A DNA stretch of 64,000 nucleotides from Riptortus pedestris (taxonomy: Eukaryota > Arthropoda > Insecta > Hemiptera > Alydidae). How positions within the stretch are numbered: position 1 is the first letter of the stretch; the number at the start of each line of letters is the position of its first letter. The notes under the pieces are model-generated. The model had not been told where the DNA came from, searched no databases, and saw nothing but the letters and a program-made list of their open reading frames with translations. Location: positions 118,111,501-118,175,500 of the forward strand of contig CM032233.1 of assembly GCA_019009955.1 (NCBI GenBank), given 5' to 3'. Positions 25,580 to 63,759 of this stretch are shown here, piece by piece. A program made the translations under genes and the position numbers.

Positions 25580-26760
25580 CGGTGACGGGTGCCACTGGTT
25601 GGTTTGTGAGGAGGGGGTAGAAGAAAAACAAAAGAAGGAAAATAGAATTAGAGGAAGGAAGGAAACTAGTTTAAAAAGGTTTAAAAAACTTAACCTAGCT
25701 TATCTTAATGGCCAGGGGGGAGGGTGCACTCACTCGGAAGGCCCGGGAACATGGGGGAGTTAATCCTAACTATTAAAAACTATGTCCTACAAAATATTCT
25801 AATACGTGTAATTGTGTTATATATTAATAGAGGTTGGTACAAGGTATTTACAGATAAATTTTTTGGGATGGTTGTGCTGTACAGCCTAGGGTTATGGTGG
25901 GATGAGGCCAGCCAAGGGCTCGTTAATATCGGCCCTTTGCCAATTCACAGGTAGCCTGGGAGGTGAGAAGAAGTTGTATAAGGGGTTGTCAGATGTAATG
26001 AGTCTAGGAATTGACATATCTTCGGGAGATAGTTGTTCAATGAGCTCTAGAGGTAGAGCCTCGTGCATTGTCTCTTGTGGAAGGTTGTATTTCTCATGGG
26101 GTATAATTAATTACATGTTTGTTCAGACAAGCTGTCCTTACTGATATAGTCGTGGGTCGATGCAGGATCAAGTCTTCTTTCCATGCCATTTGGGGTTTTC
26201 TTTTTGACATACTTCTTTCTTTTTGGCAAGTTCTTACTTATTTTATTTCTATTATTTTTTGCCGTTTTGTCTGACTGTTGACATAGTACAATTGTTCATC
26301 TGATGGAGTCTTTCTTTTCTTGTTTTGTTTTAGTGGCCTAATTATTATACCTGAGCTGGCGTTGAGTTTTCGTTGATGATATATCCATTAAATGCCCTCT
26401 ATTTATATATATCCAAGTTTTTAGTGTGTCCAGCCTGTGTCCTTTTGTGTTTCCATTTAATAGATTTATACTCTCTGTTATGTTCTTAGGGACAGGACAG
26501 TGATCGTTTAAACGGTTGGCGAAATTGGAGTCTCCTTTGTTTAATCTGAACGTATATGGTCATTCACTTAATCTCAACGTATATGTTCCCACCTTGTCTC
26601 CACTGGTTCTTTTTTTTGTACAGACATGTACCATTATTGCTTTAGTTGTCTTTGAGTGGACATCTAATGCAGTATCTATAGGATTGTGTATAATATGGTT
26701 CAGTGTAAGTAGAAGAACCAGTTTAGCCCAACTATATTTTTGATAAATTTTATTGTGATT
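25580..26760. other. unassigned block of even base composition
   Basis: Markedly less AT-rich than its surroundings, with purine-rich sequence on the plus strand and some repeated phrasing (GTCTGACTGTTG, TTTTCTTTTTG). Open frames are short and unlike any family I recognise. It is probably a decayed transposon or its untranslated region. Confidence 0.3.
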
Positions 26761-28000
26761 TACTTTTATCAGATTACATTAACCAATTGCCCAAAGTACC
26801 TTAAGAAATTCGTCAGAGTCAGTCATAAAATTATTGATTTTTGTCTTTTCACGTTTCACTTCTTCGGCATTTTTTAGAAAATTGAATTTTTCTCGCTACT
26901 ATTAAATATTAATATCATGGTGATCGTTCGAAACGTGTTTATTGAAAGCATCCAGCATTCAATTGTTCATTTAAATTTGATGTATTTTACCTTTATGTTC
27001 TTTAAGCAGAAGGAAGACATCACACCGTGATTAAATAAATTAGGTTTGGGGAAGAAGTGATTTTTTTTCTCCTGACAAAGGAGAGGTCTTACCAGCAACA
27101 AGTTAAAAAATGTTGGGCCAAAGAAAACGGAAATTATAAAGATGTATGCAAACAGATTAACGATATTTAAGGTAGGCAAAAATTCTTCGTTTTCTCGAAA
27201 CTAAGGATGGAGAAGGATCGCGCAGGCTCTGCTTATGTAAAGTCCCGGGTCTTACAAAGGCTTATTTTTTAAATTGAAAAGGAAAGAGCAATGACACGTG
27301 AACTCAATTTCACCTGAACAGCCTTTATCTTTTACGATATGACAGAACTACTAACTGACAGCAGGCAATATAGTCCACAAATACTAACATATCTAAAACA
27401 TTTACAAATACATATAGTATAAAATAGAATAGGTCTACAGCATGCTTAAAAAAATTTAAAAGGAAAAATCTTTACTATATTCATTTAGACAAAGTACGGA
27501 TATAAAAACTCTCAGATATTTAAGGAATATTTTCCATAATATATAAATAAAGTACAACCAAGGTGTACATGAAGAAATAAATATATTATTCTAACTACCC
27601 CCTAAACAGAGATCTTGCCAATTACCATCGATGTGGGGCAAAACCAAATAAATAAAAAAATGTTTAATCGAATGTAGACTAACCAAAAAATTAATACGAT
27701 TTGTTGAGGAAACCAAATAAATGAATTAAATATAAATATTTATTCAAGTTATAAGAAGCTGTTAGAGACAAAAACACTAGCATGTCCAACAAATATTAAA
27801 GCTTCAGAAACAAGTTACCACGTCCCACTACAATATCTATTAAACCATAGGCTAGTAGTATTTTGGAGGTAATCAAAACCTAGTATTTTAGAGGCATCCA
27901 AGGGAAATTCATATCTGTGTAGTCAATGACTTTACGTACAGACTGAATTTAAGATAAAATTCTCTGGAATATGCTGGATGGTAGAGGAACCAATTGATCA
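26761..28000. other. intergenic AT-rich DNA
   Basis: No gene or repeat recognised. It leads into the palindrome at 28001. Confidence 0.4.
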
Positions 28001-28282
28001 GGATCAATAAGAAGGCCAAGTCCTCTACAGTTTTTTAATATAATGCAGAGTGCACTTTCGGAGTCAATGCTCCATCCTCAGTGCCTGCTGATTAAAGCTA
28101 CGTTGCCTGGACCTCGACTGCCGGGCGACTACGGCGGGGGGGGGGCGGGGGCCGGCGCCCGGCAGTCGTGGTCCAGGCAACGCAGCTTTAATCAGCAGGC
28201 ACTGAGGATGGAGCATTGACTCCGAAAGTGCACTCTGCATTATATTAAAAAACTGTAGAGGACTTGGCCTTCTTATTGATCC
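28001..28282. repeat. 282-bp near-perfect palindrome with GC-rich centre
   Basis: Arms of about 127 bases (28001-28127 and 28156-28282) are reverse complements with only about two mismatches seen. They begin GGATCAATAAGAAGGCC and pass through GAGTCAATGCTCCATCC to CGACTGCCGGGCG. The centre contains a G run and GCGGGGGCCGGCGCC. No protein is encoded. Such arms suggest a foldback transposon or a locus kept identical by gene conversion. Confidence 0.9.
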
Positions 28283-29274
28283 TAAGATAAAATTGGTATA
28301 AAATCATATTTAAAATCGTTTATAATTTGTAATATAAAGAATTATAGCATGAAGCTAAATTCATGAAATGTGTATTAATTGAATACTGTAGACATGATTA
28401 TTCGTGCATAGTAATGGACATAGGCACTGCCAGGACTATGCTGAATTATTAATAAAAAATGAATATCTTTTGAGAAAACAATATAAACTTTGTCCCACGA
28501 CAAACAAATTTTATTTTGATATATTTCTTGCTATTTTATAAAAAAAAATTAATTAGTTTCATTAAAAATGGACCTATTTAAAAAAAAAAAATCTTACTTA
28601 AAAAGAATGTAATGAATTATTTTTTCAATTGAACCAGTTCAATAGATTAATTAAAAACAGTTTGAAGGTTCTTCTGTTGCGTATTCAAATAATTTTTACT
28701 GAGTGAAAGGAAAGTCTCAGAAATCAAGTATAATAATGAAAACTTAATTTATATTCACATATTTCTTATTCAACTGAGTTTAGAAAGTGAAAAACATTGA
28801 GTGAGCATAACTTTGTTATGAAATGTTTTCTGTAGATACCTATATCCAGTGAAAATAGTACAATAAAGTTTTTTCAGTTCTTCAAAATAGTATTGAAAAT
28901 TTTAGTGATTCAGTTATTTTCTGACGTTTATTTAGATGATAACCACCTTTAATACGGACCAAAATTCAGTCTCTACCACTTAGGGGTTGATGCTCTTTGG
29001 TATTTTCATCGATTAGTAGACTTTCTTTTGAGTGCTCCAATCTTGAATTTGTTATCAGTTTTTGTTGCTTCACTAATGTATCGATTTTCTAAGTTTTCAT
29101 TTTGAAAATTGCGTCCAATCTTAGTATTTTCTTAATTCTTGGTTATCTTATTGAGTTAAGACGCTAAACCATTCGCTCATCTTGTCACTATTAAAGTAAT
29201 GTAGCATTAATTCTTCAATTTATGGGAACTTTCATCTGTTTAGACGTTTTGCTGTGTTAGCAAATATTTTTATT
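28283..29274. other. MTSS1 5' flank
   Basis: AT-rich DNA upstream of the MTSS1 start codon. It probably includes promoter and 5' UTR, but no motif is clear enough to call. Confidence 0.4.
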
Positions 29275-53151
<23,877 letters not shown>

Positions 53152-54340
53152 ATTCTATAAGACTTTGTAGCAGTACTTGAGGCTAATATACTTAATCTTT
53201 GTAAAATTCTTTCTCTTTTTATTATTTGTTTCCATTTATGAATTATGTAAAACTGTTTAAATGTAGAAATTGTTAATTATAGTAGAATGAATTTATTTTT
53301 TTCTTTTGAAAATTTTAATCCTAAAATTCCATCATTATAGTTTAAATTACTTTTGATTGTCAGTTTAAACTGATAAAAGACTCATTGAGAGAATATAGTC
53401 TGTTAGTTTAGCTGTAAGTGTTGTTTTTTATATTTATTTATTTACATGTTCCTTTTATTAACTTAAAATGAAAAATATCATTATATTTAATATAATCACA
53501 CATTGGATACATTCCTATGATTGCTGAAGGTTGCATTCTAAATCACTAAATGAATTGTTTTCTGAACATAGAATTTAAAGAAACTTAAAAAAATTAATTT
53601 TCTGAAACATGAAAAAAGAAAGAAAATCATCTCTAATTAAAATTAATGCACTTGTTTAACCATCAACATCGATTTTTAAATTATTTTTTTTCATATATTG
53701 GAAAAAACATTGATATTCCAATAAAAACATTCAAAAAGTTTATATGGTACCAAATTTATAATTTTATCTAATATAATCTGTATTTTGAATAGAAATATAC
53801 GTCTATTTTATATTCAAGGTAGGGAAATATGCCAAATGAATATGGTTTTTAATTAGTTGGTAAGTGATTTTGTGCAGAGAGAATAAAATGATAAATTAAA
53901 AATGTTTGCATACATATTTATTGAAAATCTTTATTAACTTTTTATCTGCAAACAAAATAATTATTTATTTGTAGTAATGAGATTGGTTTCCATTCCTTTG
54001 GTCTTCCATCATCATTATTTATTTATACTATCTATTTATTTGTTGTAACTATTTATTTACGTTTTCTATATTGACCAAATTATTATTTTTAAATTGTTAT
54101 AAATTTAAACGTTCTATTTTACTCATATGTTTATAATTTCAGTTTTAGTATACTAATTATAATAATATTGTAATGAATTCAAAAGTACTTTTATTTTCAT
54201 CTTTCTTTCGCCATTGTCAGTATAATTTTTCTTTAAGAACTGTTTACTTTTATTTACTATCAATTTTTGGTTTCCATGTTGATGTTTAAATCAGTATTCA
54301 TTTTAAACAGAATAAAAGAATTTTTAAAAATAAAATGTTT
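53152..54340 (+). other. MTSS1: probable MTSS1 3' UTR
   Basis: AT-rich sequence after the MTSS1 stop, with candidate poly(A) signals AATAAA at 53882, 54311 and 54329. The true end cannot be told from sequence alone. Confidence 0.45.
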
Positions 54341-54824
54341 TTCCCTCTTTTAAATAATTAAGATAATCAAATAAATTTTTTAGAGTAAAAAGTAGACTTC
54401 AGTGTCTCCATTATAGTCTCTTTTTACCCTAATTAATTGTTCCTCTCTTTTGTGTATATCGTATGCTTATCCTTTGGAGTGAGGTAATTTAGGAAATAAA
54501 CCAAGGACATTTATATTGTAATTAATCCTATGGGGTTGATACAGATTTTATTGGAAGATCATGTAATTTGGGAGAATGAAAAAGTAACCATTTATTGAAT
54601 TTTTTGTGTTCACTTTTTTTATTAGTACTGCATGCATATCAGATAATTCTTCTTTAAAAATAATAGCTGAAGTTTATTTCAAGGTAATATTTTTTGAATT
54701 CTCAAATTTTCAGCAAGCATGTGACTTCAATTTGCGATTTAATCTCTTAAAGTTTTAATTTATTAATCTATTTTTATTTTATGATGTTTAATTCCTAAGT
54801 TTTTTTATTTTTTTCTTTAAAAAA

Positions 54825-54872
<48 letters not shown>

Positions 54873-57800
54873 CATGCTATGGCATTTCTTTTTGGGAAGT
54901 TGTGAGTTATTTCCCCTCTATGTTCTTTGTGCCTTTCACCATTTAGGAGCAAAAAGGTATTGAAGCCAACCCCACCCCTTTCTATTCAAGTTTCCCTGAG
55001 AATCTTATTTTCAAGGATTATTTCAACCTTGACCAAATTCTCGATAAAGTCAAGGAATCTCTTGGCCACTAGCCATATGATTGAGGATTCATTTTTACAC
55101 TTACACAACATGGCTAGACCATGTAGCTGGCATTTCAAAAAAATAATTTTCATTAGTATTACACTTAAAAATAGGTTTATTCTTCCAGTCTTGATATAGC
55201 ACCACCATCTCAGCTGAAGTTATCCGATTACCATATCAGGCGAGACTTAACTGGCTCTCAGAACCTTTAAAATTTTCCTTCGTATATTTATGTATTTATC
55301 AACTAATAATTGTCATATAGTTGAATAGAGGTCCCAAATAATTAACTTGCTGACATCAATTTTCAATTTTTTGTGGAATACTTTCAACAAAATTGAACTT
55401 TTCCAGAATTAAGGTGTTCTTTTAAGGCTGTCTAGCAATGTCTTCCATTAAACTTTTATTTTATTAAACCTGAATATCCATATTGTAGGATTTTTTTAAA
55501 TGATACTTAAGTTATTTTGTTATTATTATGTTTTTCCTTTCGGTTAAATTTAATTGAATTTCAATTTTATTTTACCCGACACTTTTTGCACTTTTTACCC
55601 CCTTTTAATAAAAAGAACATTTTTAGATATATATCATGAAATAGGCATATAAGTTAATGCTTCTTTAGATTATTATAACATTTTATTCACCCACCCACTC
55701 TCTACATCGAGTATGACCCAATCATTTCCCGGGAAATAATGTTATAGATACTATAAAACAATCAGTTATTGCATAAATATCATTAATATATTAACATTTA
55801 GTAAACAGCTTGAAATCATAATGTATTTTTCAATAATTCTTCTTAAAAATGGCTGAGGAGTAACTTTCCCACTAACTTCAAAGCCACAAATTTTAATCAC
55901 TTTGTATTAGGATAATAAGGCACTTAATTGTGGTTCTTAAAGCAAAACCAGAGTCAAATTAGAATATTTGAATTTTTATTTGATAAATCATCTTTGTATA
56001 CTTCAGTAAATGATTCAACTATTCATTATTGTAGTTGTAAACAGATATGACCATTATGAAGTATGTTATATTATTTAAGTTAATGTTTCTTCCAATTCAT
56101 CTAGGTAAGTGAGCATTACTGAGTGCATTATAACTTTAAAAACAATTGAAGTAGTAATAAATGCACAAAACTACCTTTTACTGTTTTATATATATAAAGA
56201 TTGTGTTTATTTAAAATTTAAGTCCAATACAGATGTGTATATCTATATGTCCAGATTTTGTATTATATGTATAAATTTAATAAAAATGGATAGGATAGAG
56301 ATTCACTAGGTGAAGTGTGGGTGCTTGAATCTATTCTTATTTTTTAATAGTTCTAACATTTTGTAAGGGTTGTTTTTCAAGTATCTCACTTTCTAAAAGG
56401 CCAGTTATTGTAACATAACGACTTCACTGAGAATTAGCAAGAATATTCTTTACACTGACTACGCTAACAATCATTGTAACAATCTAGTTGCTTTTATATG
56501 CTTGCTCACTGATTTCAATTATTTCCATGCACTGCAATTAACTTCAGTTTGAATTTCATTTTATTTTAGAGTGGGTTTTGTTTTTTTATAATTTATAAGT
56601 ATTATTAATATCAGTAATAAATAAAAAATGTAACTTGGTTACCCTAACTAATATTGTTTTCTCCATAATGCTTCCTGAATGATTTATTCATAGGCATAAA
56701 ATACTAACTTTTGACTTAATTTTTCATGAGTAATCTATCTCTTTGATGAAATGTATTGAACCATTGCTAAATTTGAACTCAGTTAATCATCATCTGATTT
56801 GAATGACCTCAAAGTGTTCTATTTTTTGTTCTAATTGCTTTGTGAGAGCACATATTAAATCTCTCCGTCCAGAAGTATTGTATAGTCTCTCACTATTTTT
56901 AATTGTAGGACTATATAAAATTTACAATCTATGAATTTCTATTTATTCTGGATTCATTGATTTTGTTTATTAAAATATAATTGATAAAGTCTGTGTTCTA
57001 CTTAAGATTTTCTTTTTAATATTGTATCTTTCACATTTATTTCAAGTTTTACAGTAATTTATTTTGTTGAAGTGGGTAAGCTTTAGTTTAATATAAAATT
57101 TTCATTAAGTTGCCTTAAGAGTATTTTTATGTATGTATTTATATTTTATTCTCATTCATATATATTTGTATATAAAAGTTTCTTTAATCTTGTTCAAAAC
57201 CCAATATTTTATAATAGGTATTAAAATACTAACAGTGTAGGTTATCTGTGATTTAATAAGACTGTTTATTTTACTAAATACTTCTTTGCTATCTTTTGCA
57301 CTTAATGTAGCAAATTGTTAACACTGAATGTTTTTATTATTTCTTAGGCATTCTGCTGAAATGCTCCTCATAGTTCTTTAGTTTGTATTTTTGATTTTCC
57401 AGTAAATACTTTTTGAAACTAGTGAGTCAATTAGGTTTTCAATCCAAGTTAGAAGTTAGATTAAATAATATACATTGAGGTTATTAAATCTATTTATCAT
57501 TCAATTATGAGTATTATCAATACTTTATTCAACTTTAGATAGCACTACAGTGGTATTTATAACTTTTTATAGCTCGTCCCCCTGATTATTAAGTTAAATC
57601 ATCTATTGAGGTTGTGACAATGAAAATTTTATGAGTATGTGTTTATATATGTATATAGGGTGGTTCCTTGGTTCGTTTGGTTTCTGGGGGGTAAAATGAA
57701 ACTTTTTTTTTTTTTAAACAAAGAATCAATTTTATTCAATAATGTATTCATCATTTTTATTGATCTTCTCTTGCCATCATTCCATCAACTTCCAACACAT

Positions 57801-59060
57801 TTCCACTCTCGTAGAGTGTCTGGGGCTTAAAAGAGAAAAACTCTTCAAGATATGTTTTTACATTTCTCTCATCAGCAGTCTGTTTTCAATAGACCAGAAC
57901 AGATGGTATCCTATGGAGCAAGAGATATTTGAAAACATTTCGAATTATTCGAAATATTTTTTTCACTGTTTACTGAATATAAATGAATATTTTCATCTTT
58001 CATTATTTTCTGAGCAAAGAATGAGTGGATATTGAGTTACATTGTAATACTCTTATTTGATTGATTAATGACATTAAATATGTATAAATATGTTGTTGTT
58101 TAATAACTATTATGTACTCATACAAGACAATTTCAACAGTCCTCATAATTTTATTTATTGATATTTATAAATACTGTATAGTGTCATATAACAACTATTT
58201 TTTGTATTCAGTCTGGGCAACAAAAAATTAATAGAACTTATCCCCCCAACAGAAATGTTGTTATTACTGCGGTGAAACAGGTGTTACCATAAAAGTATAA
58301 AAGGTTTTTCAGTATACCCATGAGGATGTCTAGAATTTAAAATCTTGAGAAGTTCTACTAGTTTGCATTTTCCTTTTTTAATTTTGTACAGCATAAGATA
58401 GAGGAGGTGGGTTATTTTAAATGTCATTAACCTCCATTCTCATCGTTCGATCGATTTGATAGCTGGCTGTATTGCCCCCAGGGTTGGGATTTTCTGGCTG
58501 CTCATTTCAGTAGCCTGTGCAAGAAAATGAATGAATTAATGATTTAAAAGTTTTAATGAATGCCTCTTCATAAAGTGCTTATTTCCATCAGGACCATTAT
58601 TCAATTGCTTCTGGAAACTCATCAGAACACAACTTCTCATACTATATACAATATATATAGCTAAATGCTATTGGAAGCTAATTTTAATTGAAATGCTATG
58701 TATTAGAAAATATTATGGAAAATTATTCAAAATTTAATATATATAAATATAATTATAATTAATTGTAATTATACAGACTGAAGGTTGTTCTAAAATTTAA
58801 GATACCCTGCCCATATCATTACCTTCCCAATATATGTGATTTGCTATGATATGTAATGTTTCGCGTCCACATTCACTATTAACTTCCCTATGTACCTCTT
58901 CCCAAGAAGTTCTGGTACCCTAGGATTACAGTGCCAATTAAATCTGGTATAGCAATAATAAATGTCCGGTTTATTTATATATATTTCTGAGTTATCAAGT
59001 TTAATTATTGTCTTTCTTCTTAACAGCTTTATTTTGATTACCTATATTTTATTGTTATTA
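54341..59060. other. intergenic AT-rich DNA
   Basis: No gene is recognised. It contains a TA microsatellite at 54829-54865 and many short T/A runs. The open frames of 60-97 codons here are low-complexity or lack any known motif. Confidence 0.4.
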
Positions 59061-59069
59061 AAAGGCACA

Positions 59070-59330
59070 AGAACCCATCACTGGGTCTCTAGGCCTCCCT
59101 AAATAGCCTGAGCTTGCAGTTTTCTAATGAGGGGTGTTGAGTAGTGCCCTTGAGCCCACTTACCAACTGTTCATCCACCTTAGTCTTGGTCATCCAATCC
59201 TTCTTGATCCATGAAACATTCCATCCATGACTTTTGTGGGAATCTCCCACAAAGAAGTCATCCTGTCCACCACATGTCCAAACCAATGAATGAAGTCTGC
59301 AAATTTTTATGAATTTTATGACCTCCATTT
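59070..59330 (-). mobile_element. LINE 3'-end coding fragment
   Basis: Minus strand, with frame changes: HWFGHVVDRM, then KVMDGMFHGSRRIG, then PRLRWMNSW. This is the LINE C-terminal pattern WFGHV-RM ... KVMNGMFHGSRR-GRPRLRWMD. Only about 260 bp remain. Confidence 0.65.
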
Positions 59331-59577
59331 TAGAATAATAAAATTTGCAAACAGAATATTTTGCCCATGCTAAATATATATTTATGATTTTAATTCTTTC
59401 ATTTAGCCAGTGATTGAAACATTATTGTCTTAGGCAGTGCTTGATTACTCAGATTCCTCTTACATTTCCCTTATACTATTTGTTGAAATTAATAACTACC
59501 TGGACAAGAAAGAGCTTGGGGACTGCTGAGTGATTGGAGAGGATCGGGAAATCTCTGGGTGCCCACACTAAGGTGAA

Positions 59578-59592
59578 AGAGAGAGAGAGAGG
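59578..59592. repeat. short (GA)n tract
   Basis: About eight GA units followed by GGAGGGT, in intergenic DNA. Confidence 0.7.
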
Positions 59593-59599
59593 AGGGTCC

Positions 59600-61193
59600 A
59601 GTTCAGGTGAAAAAAGTAGGATCCATTCCACCAATAGACATATTAAACATTTAGTCGATTGTTATTAAGATTTAATTATTATATGTACGGCATTCTGCCT
59701 ATATCATGAAACTAGAAGTACATATGATCATTAAAAGTTGCATTGATATTGCTAACCTTTTTCCATTAAATTAATAGGGTTTTAACTTATTTCTTCCTTC
59801 TTTATTGCCCTTGTAGCCTAGAATTTGAAATGGATTTATGGCATTTATAGCTCTTACAAACCAACACTGCAATTTTAATTTGATAATTATCAGTTAATTA
59901 GACATTAACTTACATGTTTTTCCCAATAAAACTTAGTGACTTTTATTTGTTACTTTTTGTTAATAGAGTGCAAAACTATAGCAAAGAAGTTTAGTAGACA
60001 TTGTAGAGGATTTTGTCAATTTAATCTAAGCACACCAGATTTATTCTCCCTATTGTGATTTGTCATACAATCACTGTAATATATTACAATGTCTAGTATT
60101 ATTGGTTACATAATTGTATTCTCATTTGAATTGACTCATGTTAAAGAACTATGGCTAGTTCATTTAGATATACTGCAAATGGGAAAGTTTTATTATTTTA
60201 ATTACTAGTTTTTTAAAATATAATCACACTCAACGAGTAAAGTGTTCATATTATATTCTAATATACTATTCTCCATATTATTGTATTGTCTAGAAAATGA
60301 AGTAAAAAGTTCCATTCTTAATGATAGATAGTGGTAATTATAGGTACTTACGGATAATGCAAGCTATTTAATAAGTCTACCAAAACTAGATTGTAAGAAA
60401 CCTCTTTTCCAGTCCAAAAAAAAAAAAAAAAAAAAAGGAGAAAGTTATGTAAACTATTTTTTATATGTTGTATAACATTCACTTATAGAACTATCTTTTT
60501 GTCTGGATTCATAGGGGCATAATAATATAATTTATTATGTCATTTCTGTTGATGAAGTTAAGTATATACACATAATATTTATATACATTCGTACATAGAT
60601 TTATAACTTCATATTTACTTTTATATGTGAGATATACATGAAATAAACACATTTATGTTCATATCTTTATGTGCATATTTGTGCAAATACCTGATTATTT
60701 ATGTTATTAATTTCACAAACTCTAGTAGATGATTTTTATTGGAATTTTCTAAGTTTAGTGAAAAACTAACAAAAGTTTTTACTGTTAAAATACAAAAAAA
60801 AAAGTTTTAAATAATAAAAAGTTAGATTATTTATTTGATATTTTTTTTCTCCATAAAATACACCCATAGATCTTTATTTATTCGTCCAAAGTAATACATG
60901 ATGGAAAGTTATATTATTCATTTAACACTTTATGGGATGTGATGGTGTAATTTTTGATCATGGTTTATATTGATCTTTGGCTCTAATCGTTATTCAATAA
61001 AACAACACTGATGGTATCATGTGTTTCATAGCTAGTATTTCAAACACGTTGTAAGCTATCCTTTGTTTAAAATTATCTTAATGGCTCTTGTGTCACGATG
61101 TTCCAAAGATTTGGGTCCCTGGAATAAGTCACAATGTTTTACATTCCTGAACTGAAAACCACCTGTAATTGATTTAATTTGAGTTAATTTATA

Positions 61194-61239
<46 letters not shown>

Positions 61240-62015
61240 AAGGGCTATTGCCACCCTATACTGAAAGGTTGTACTGAGATTGCTTGCCACCTGTATTGGA
61301 TTGTTAGCCAGTGATGATGGTCTTCGCCAGTAGGCATGACAACAACAATATTTATACTTAACCAAACGATGGGGGAAGGTCAACAAAAACGAAAAAACCT
61401 CAAATGATTATTATAAACATTTGTATTTCTCTATTAGTTTCGCATCTACATGATGCCCCAGCAGGAGAAAATATATTGCTAAGGGGTAACTAAACCAACA
61501 GCTACAGTGTTATATAGAACATTCCTCTGGTCATACCAGTCAGAGAATTCTCCTGATAAGAATTTGAAGTATATGATTTGAAAATGAAACATATTTCCTT
61601 AATTTTAGGCACCTTAAAAAACACTTAATATGTAGCTTCTTTGTTACGAGCATTGATGTTTATATGTTTATTAAGGATATTTATTGTAGGCTAGCACTTG
61701 GGAAATATGCTTGGTATGCAGACTGTTTTTGAATGTGTTTGGCGTAATAACATTTCTATTTAATCCTATTGATCACACAATACTGGAATTCACAGGGAGG
61801 AATTATATGAAATCAACGGAGAAATGTTGAAGTTTAAAATTCTTATTTACGGAAGGAATATGCTGAGCATGTCATAATATTGATTTCTTCGGTAATAAGA
61901 GTCCTATGAAATGGGATAGACATTTAAGCTGGGCATGAGTTGTTTATTGTTACAATTGCTTTAAGTGAACATCCTGCGAGTTGAAGTGGGGGAGTGACAA
62001 ATAAATTTAAAATCC
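59600..62015. other. intergenic DNA with microsatellites
   Basis: AT-rich. It holds a poly(A) run at about 60416-60437 and a TA tract at 61197-61234. A more even-composition stretch at 61240-61400 is unassigned. No gene seen. Confidence 0.4.
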
Positions 62016-62018
62016 TTA

Positions 62019-62440
62019 TTGCAGGGGCTGCGCAAGCTAAGCAGATTTCACACTTGCTGGTATAACACACGTGTGATCTCATATCACCTCATGATCCCTA
62101 TTCTATGTAAAAACGTATGAGTAGATGGGAACAGGGGGGGGGGTGGTTACTGGAGGCTGAAAACAAGAAAGTACGAATAAGCCACTGAATACTTGAGTTA
62201 TGAAAAAAAAAATGCACAGAATAAAAATAGTTGACCATCAATGGTTTAACAAGATTGGTTCTATAACATTTGAAGATCCGACTCATAATAACGGAAATAT
62301 TTTGAGTTTTCCAATCCAGCCTCTAAACCCCCACTATTCCAGGTCCGGTTTCAGCCAATAACAAATATAATATTTAGGGCTGACTGACAGTTAAATCCAG
62401 TATGGTACAGATCAAATAAACATTTTCGAAACAAGAACGT
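62019..62440 (-). mobile_element. diverged Helentron-like repeat
   Basis: Reverse orientation. GCAGGGGCTGCGCAAGCTAA then GCAGATTT is the hairpin end; AACAAGATTGGTTCTATAAC, GATCCGACTCATAATAACGG and TCCGGTTTCAGCC are collinear interior pieces. The left end is missing. Confidence 0.65.
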
Positions 62441-62589
62441 AAAATATGAATTGATGACCTCGTCACACAACGAATTTGAATTTATCTCGCATAATAAACG
62501 TCTCTTGAAAACACTATTTGGCATTTAAGCTTTTACTAAAGGGGTCCATGATTTAACAGCTTATTGTTTATATATATATGTCTGTGGAA

Positions 62590-62848
62590 TGTTGGATCAA
62601 AAAACCAATTACATAGAACCAATCTTATTGCGAATGCAATTTTCTATAAATGTTGTTATGTATGTTTTATCACTATCTTGATTATGAACCCCCCCCCCAC
62701 TCCTACTCATGTCATATTATGAAGCACCTAATTTAAAGAGTAAATACCAAATATTGTTTAGATTGAAATTTTACGTTTCGAGATAAATGCAAATACGTGA
62801 TGCACGTGGGAAATCTGCTTAGTTAACGCAGCCCCTGCGTGTTGGACT
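62590..62848 (+). mobile_element. Helentron-like repeat, right half
   Basis: Collinear with the right half of the 16316 and 19651 copies, ending GGGAAATCTGC, TTAGTTA, ACGCAG-CCC-CTGCGT, GTTGGACTTTT. It is followed directly (62850-62970) by a left-part fragment starting TTCCCTTAAGGATG. Confidence 0.75.
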
Positions 62849-62971
62849 TTTCCCTTAAGGATGTATATTCGTCTGTTAACGCTCTAGCAATCGACATTTT
62901 TGTTTGATAGTCACCAAACTCTATATTTAAACTTTTTGAGCAAAAATAAAGTTCATGTTCGTTAACGGCTT

Positions 62972-63683
62972 GTTGGCCCCCGCTTTAGTTTTTAGTGTAT
63001 ATATCGTTTATACTTTGCCATACGACAAAAGTTACTCTAAATAACATAATAAACAACTTTTACCCAGTGCATATTAGCCGAAAAACCAAAAGGAAACCAT
63101 ATATCGCTATTTCTTATTTCAGGCCTCCCTTACAACCCCCACTCCTGCTCGTCCCTAGAAATGTTGGTACAGCTTATTATCATGGGGGAGTTAGTTTCCA
63201 TACCGAGTTTTGTTAACTTCAGTTTAATCGTTAGTGCCAATAAAATGGTTGGCTCTCGCTATAGTTTTTCGTGTTTATCTCGTTTATAGTTTGTTATACA
63301 ACAAAAGTGAATATAATAAAAGTTATTCTAAACAACAAAATAAATAACTTTTGTTATTTGCGTATTTGTCTAAAAAGAAATACGAATCGAAATATCACTA
63401 GTTGTAATTTCAGGCCTCCCTTATAACCCCCACTCCTGCTCATCCCTAGAAATGTTGGTACAGCTTATTATCATAGAGGAGTTAGTGCTAATTCACATAC
63501 CGAGTTTTGTTTAGTTTGGATTAGTTTTTTGTGCCCAATAAAATTATTGACTCCCGCTATAGTTTTTAGCGTATATCTCATTTATACTTCGATATACGAC
63601 AAAAGTGTATATAACAAAAGTTACTCTAAATAAAAAAATAAACAACTTTTGTTATGTGCATATTTACCGAAAAAGCAATACGA

Positions 63684-63759
<76 letters not shown>

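Noticed and set aside
57639..58035. Open frames in the distal intergenic region
   Set aside because: Low-complexity, Phe/Ile/Ser-rich, no start context or known domain.
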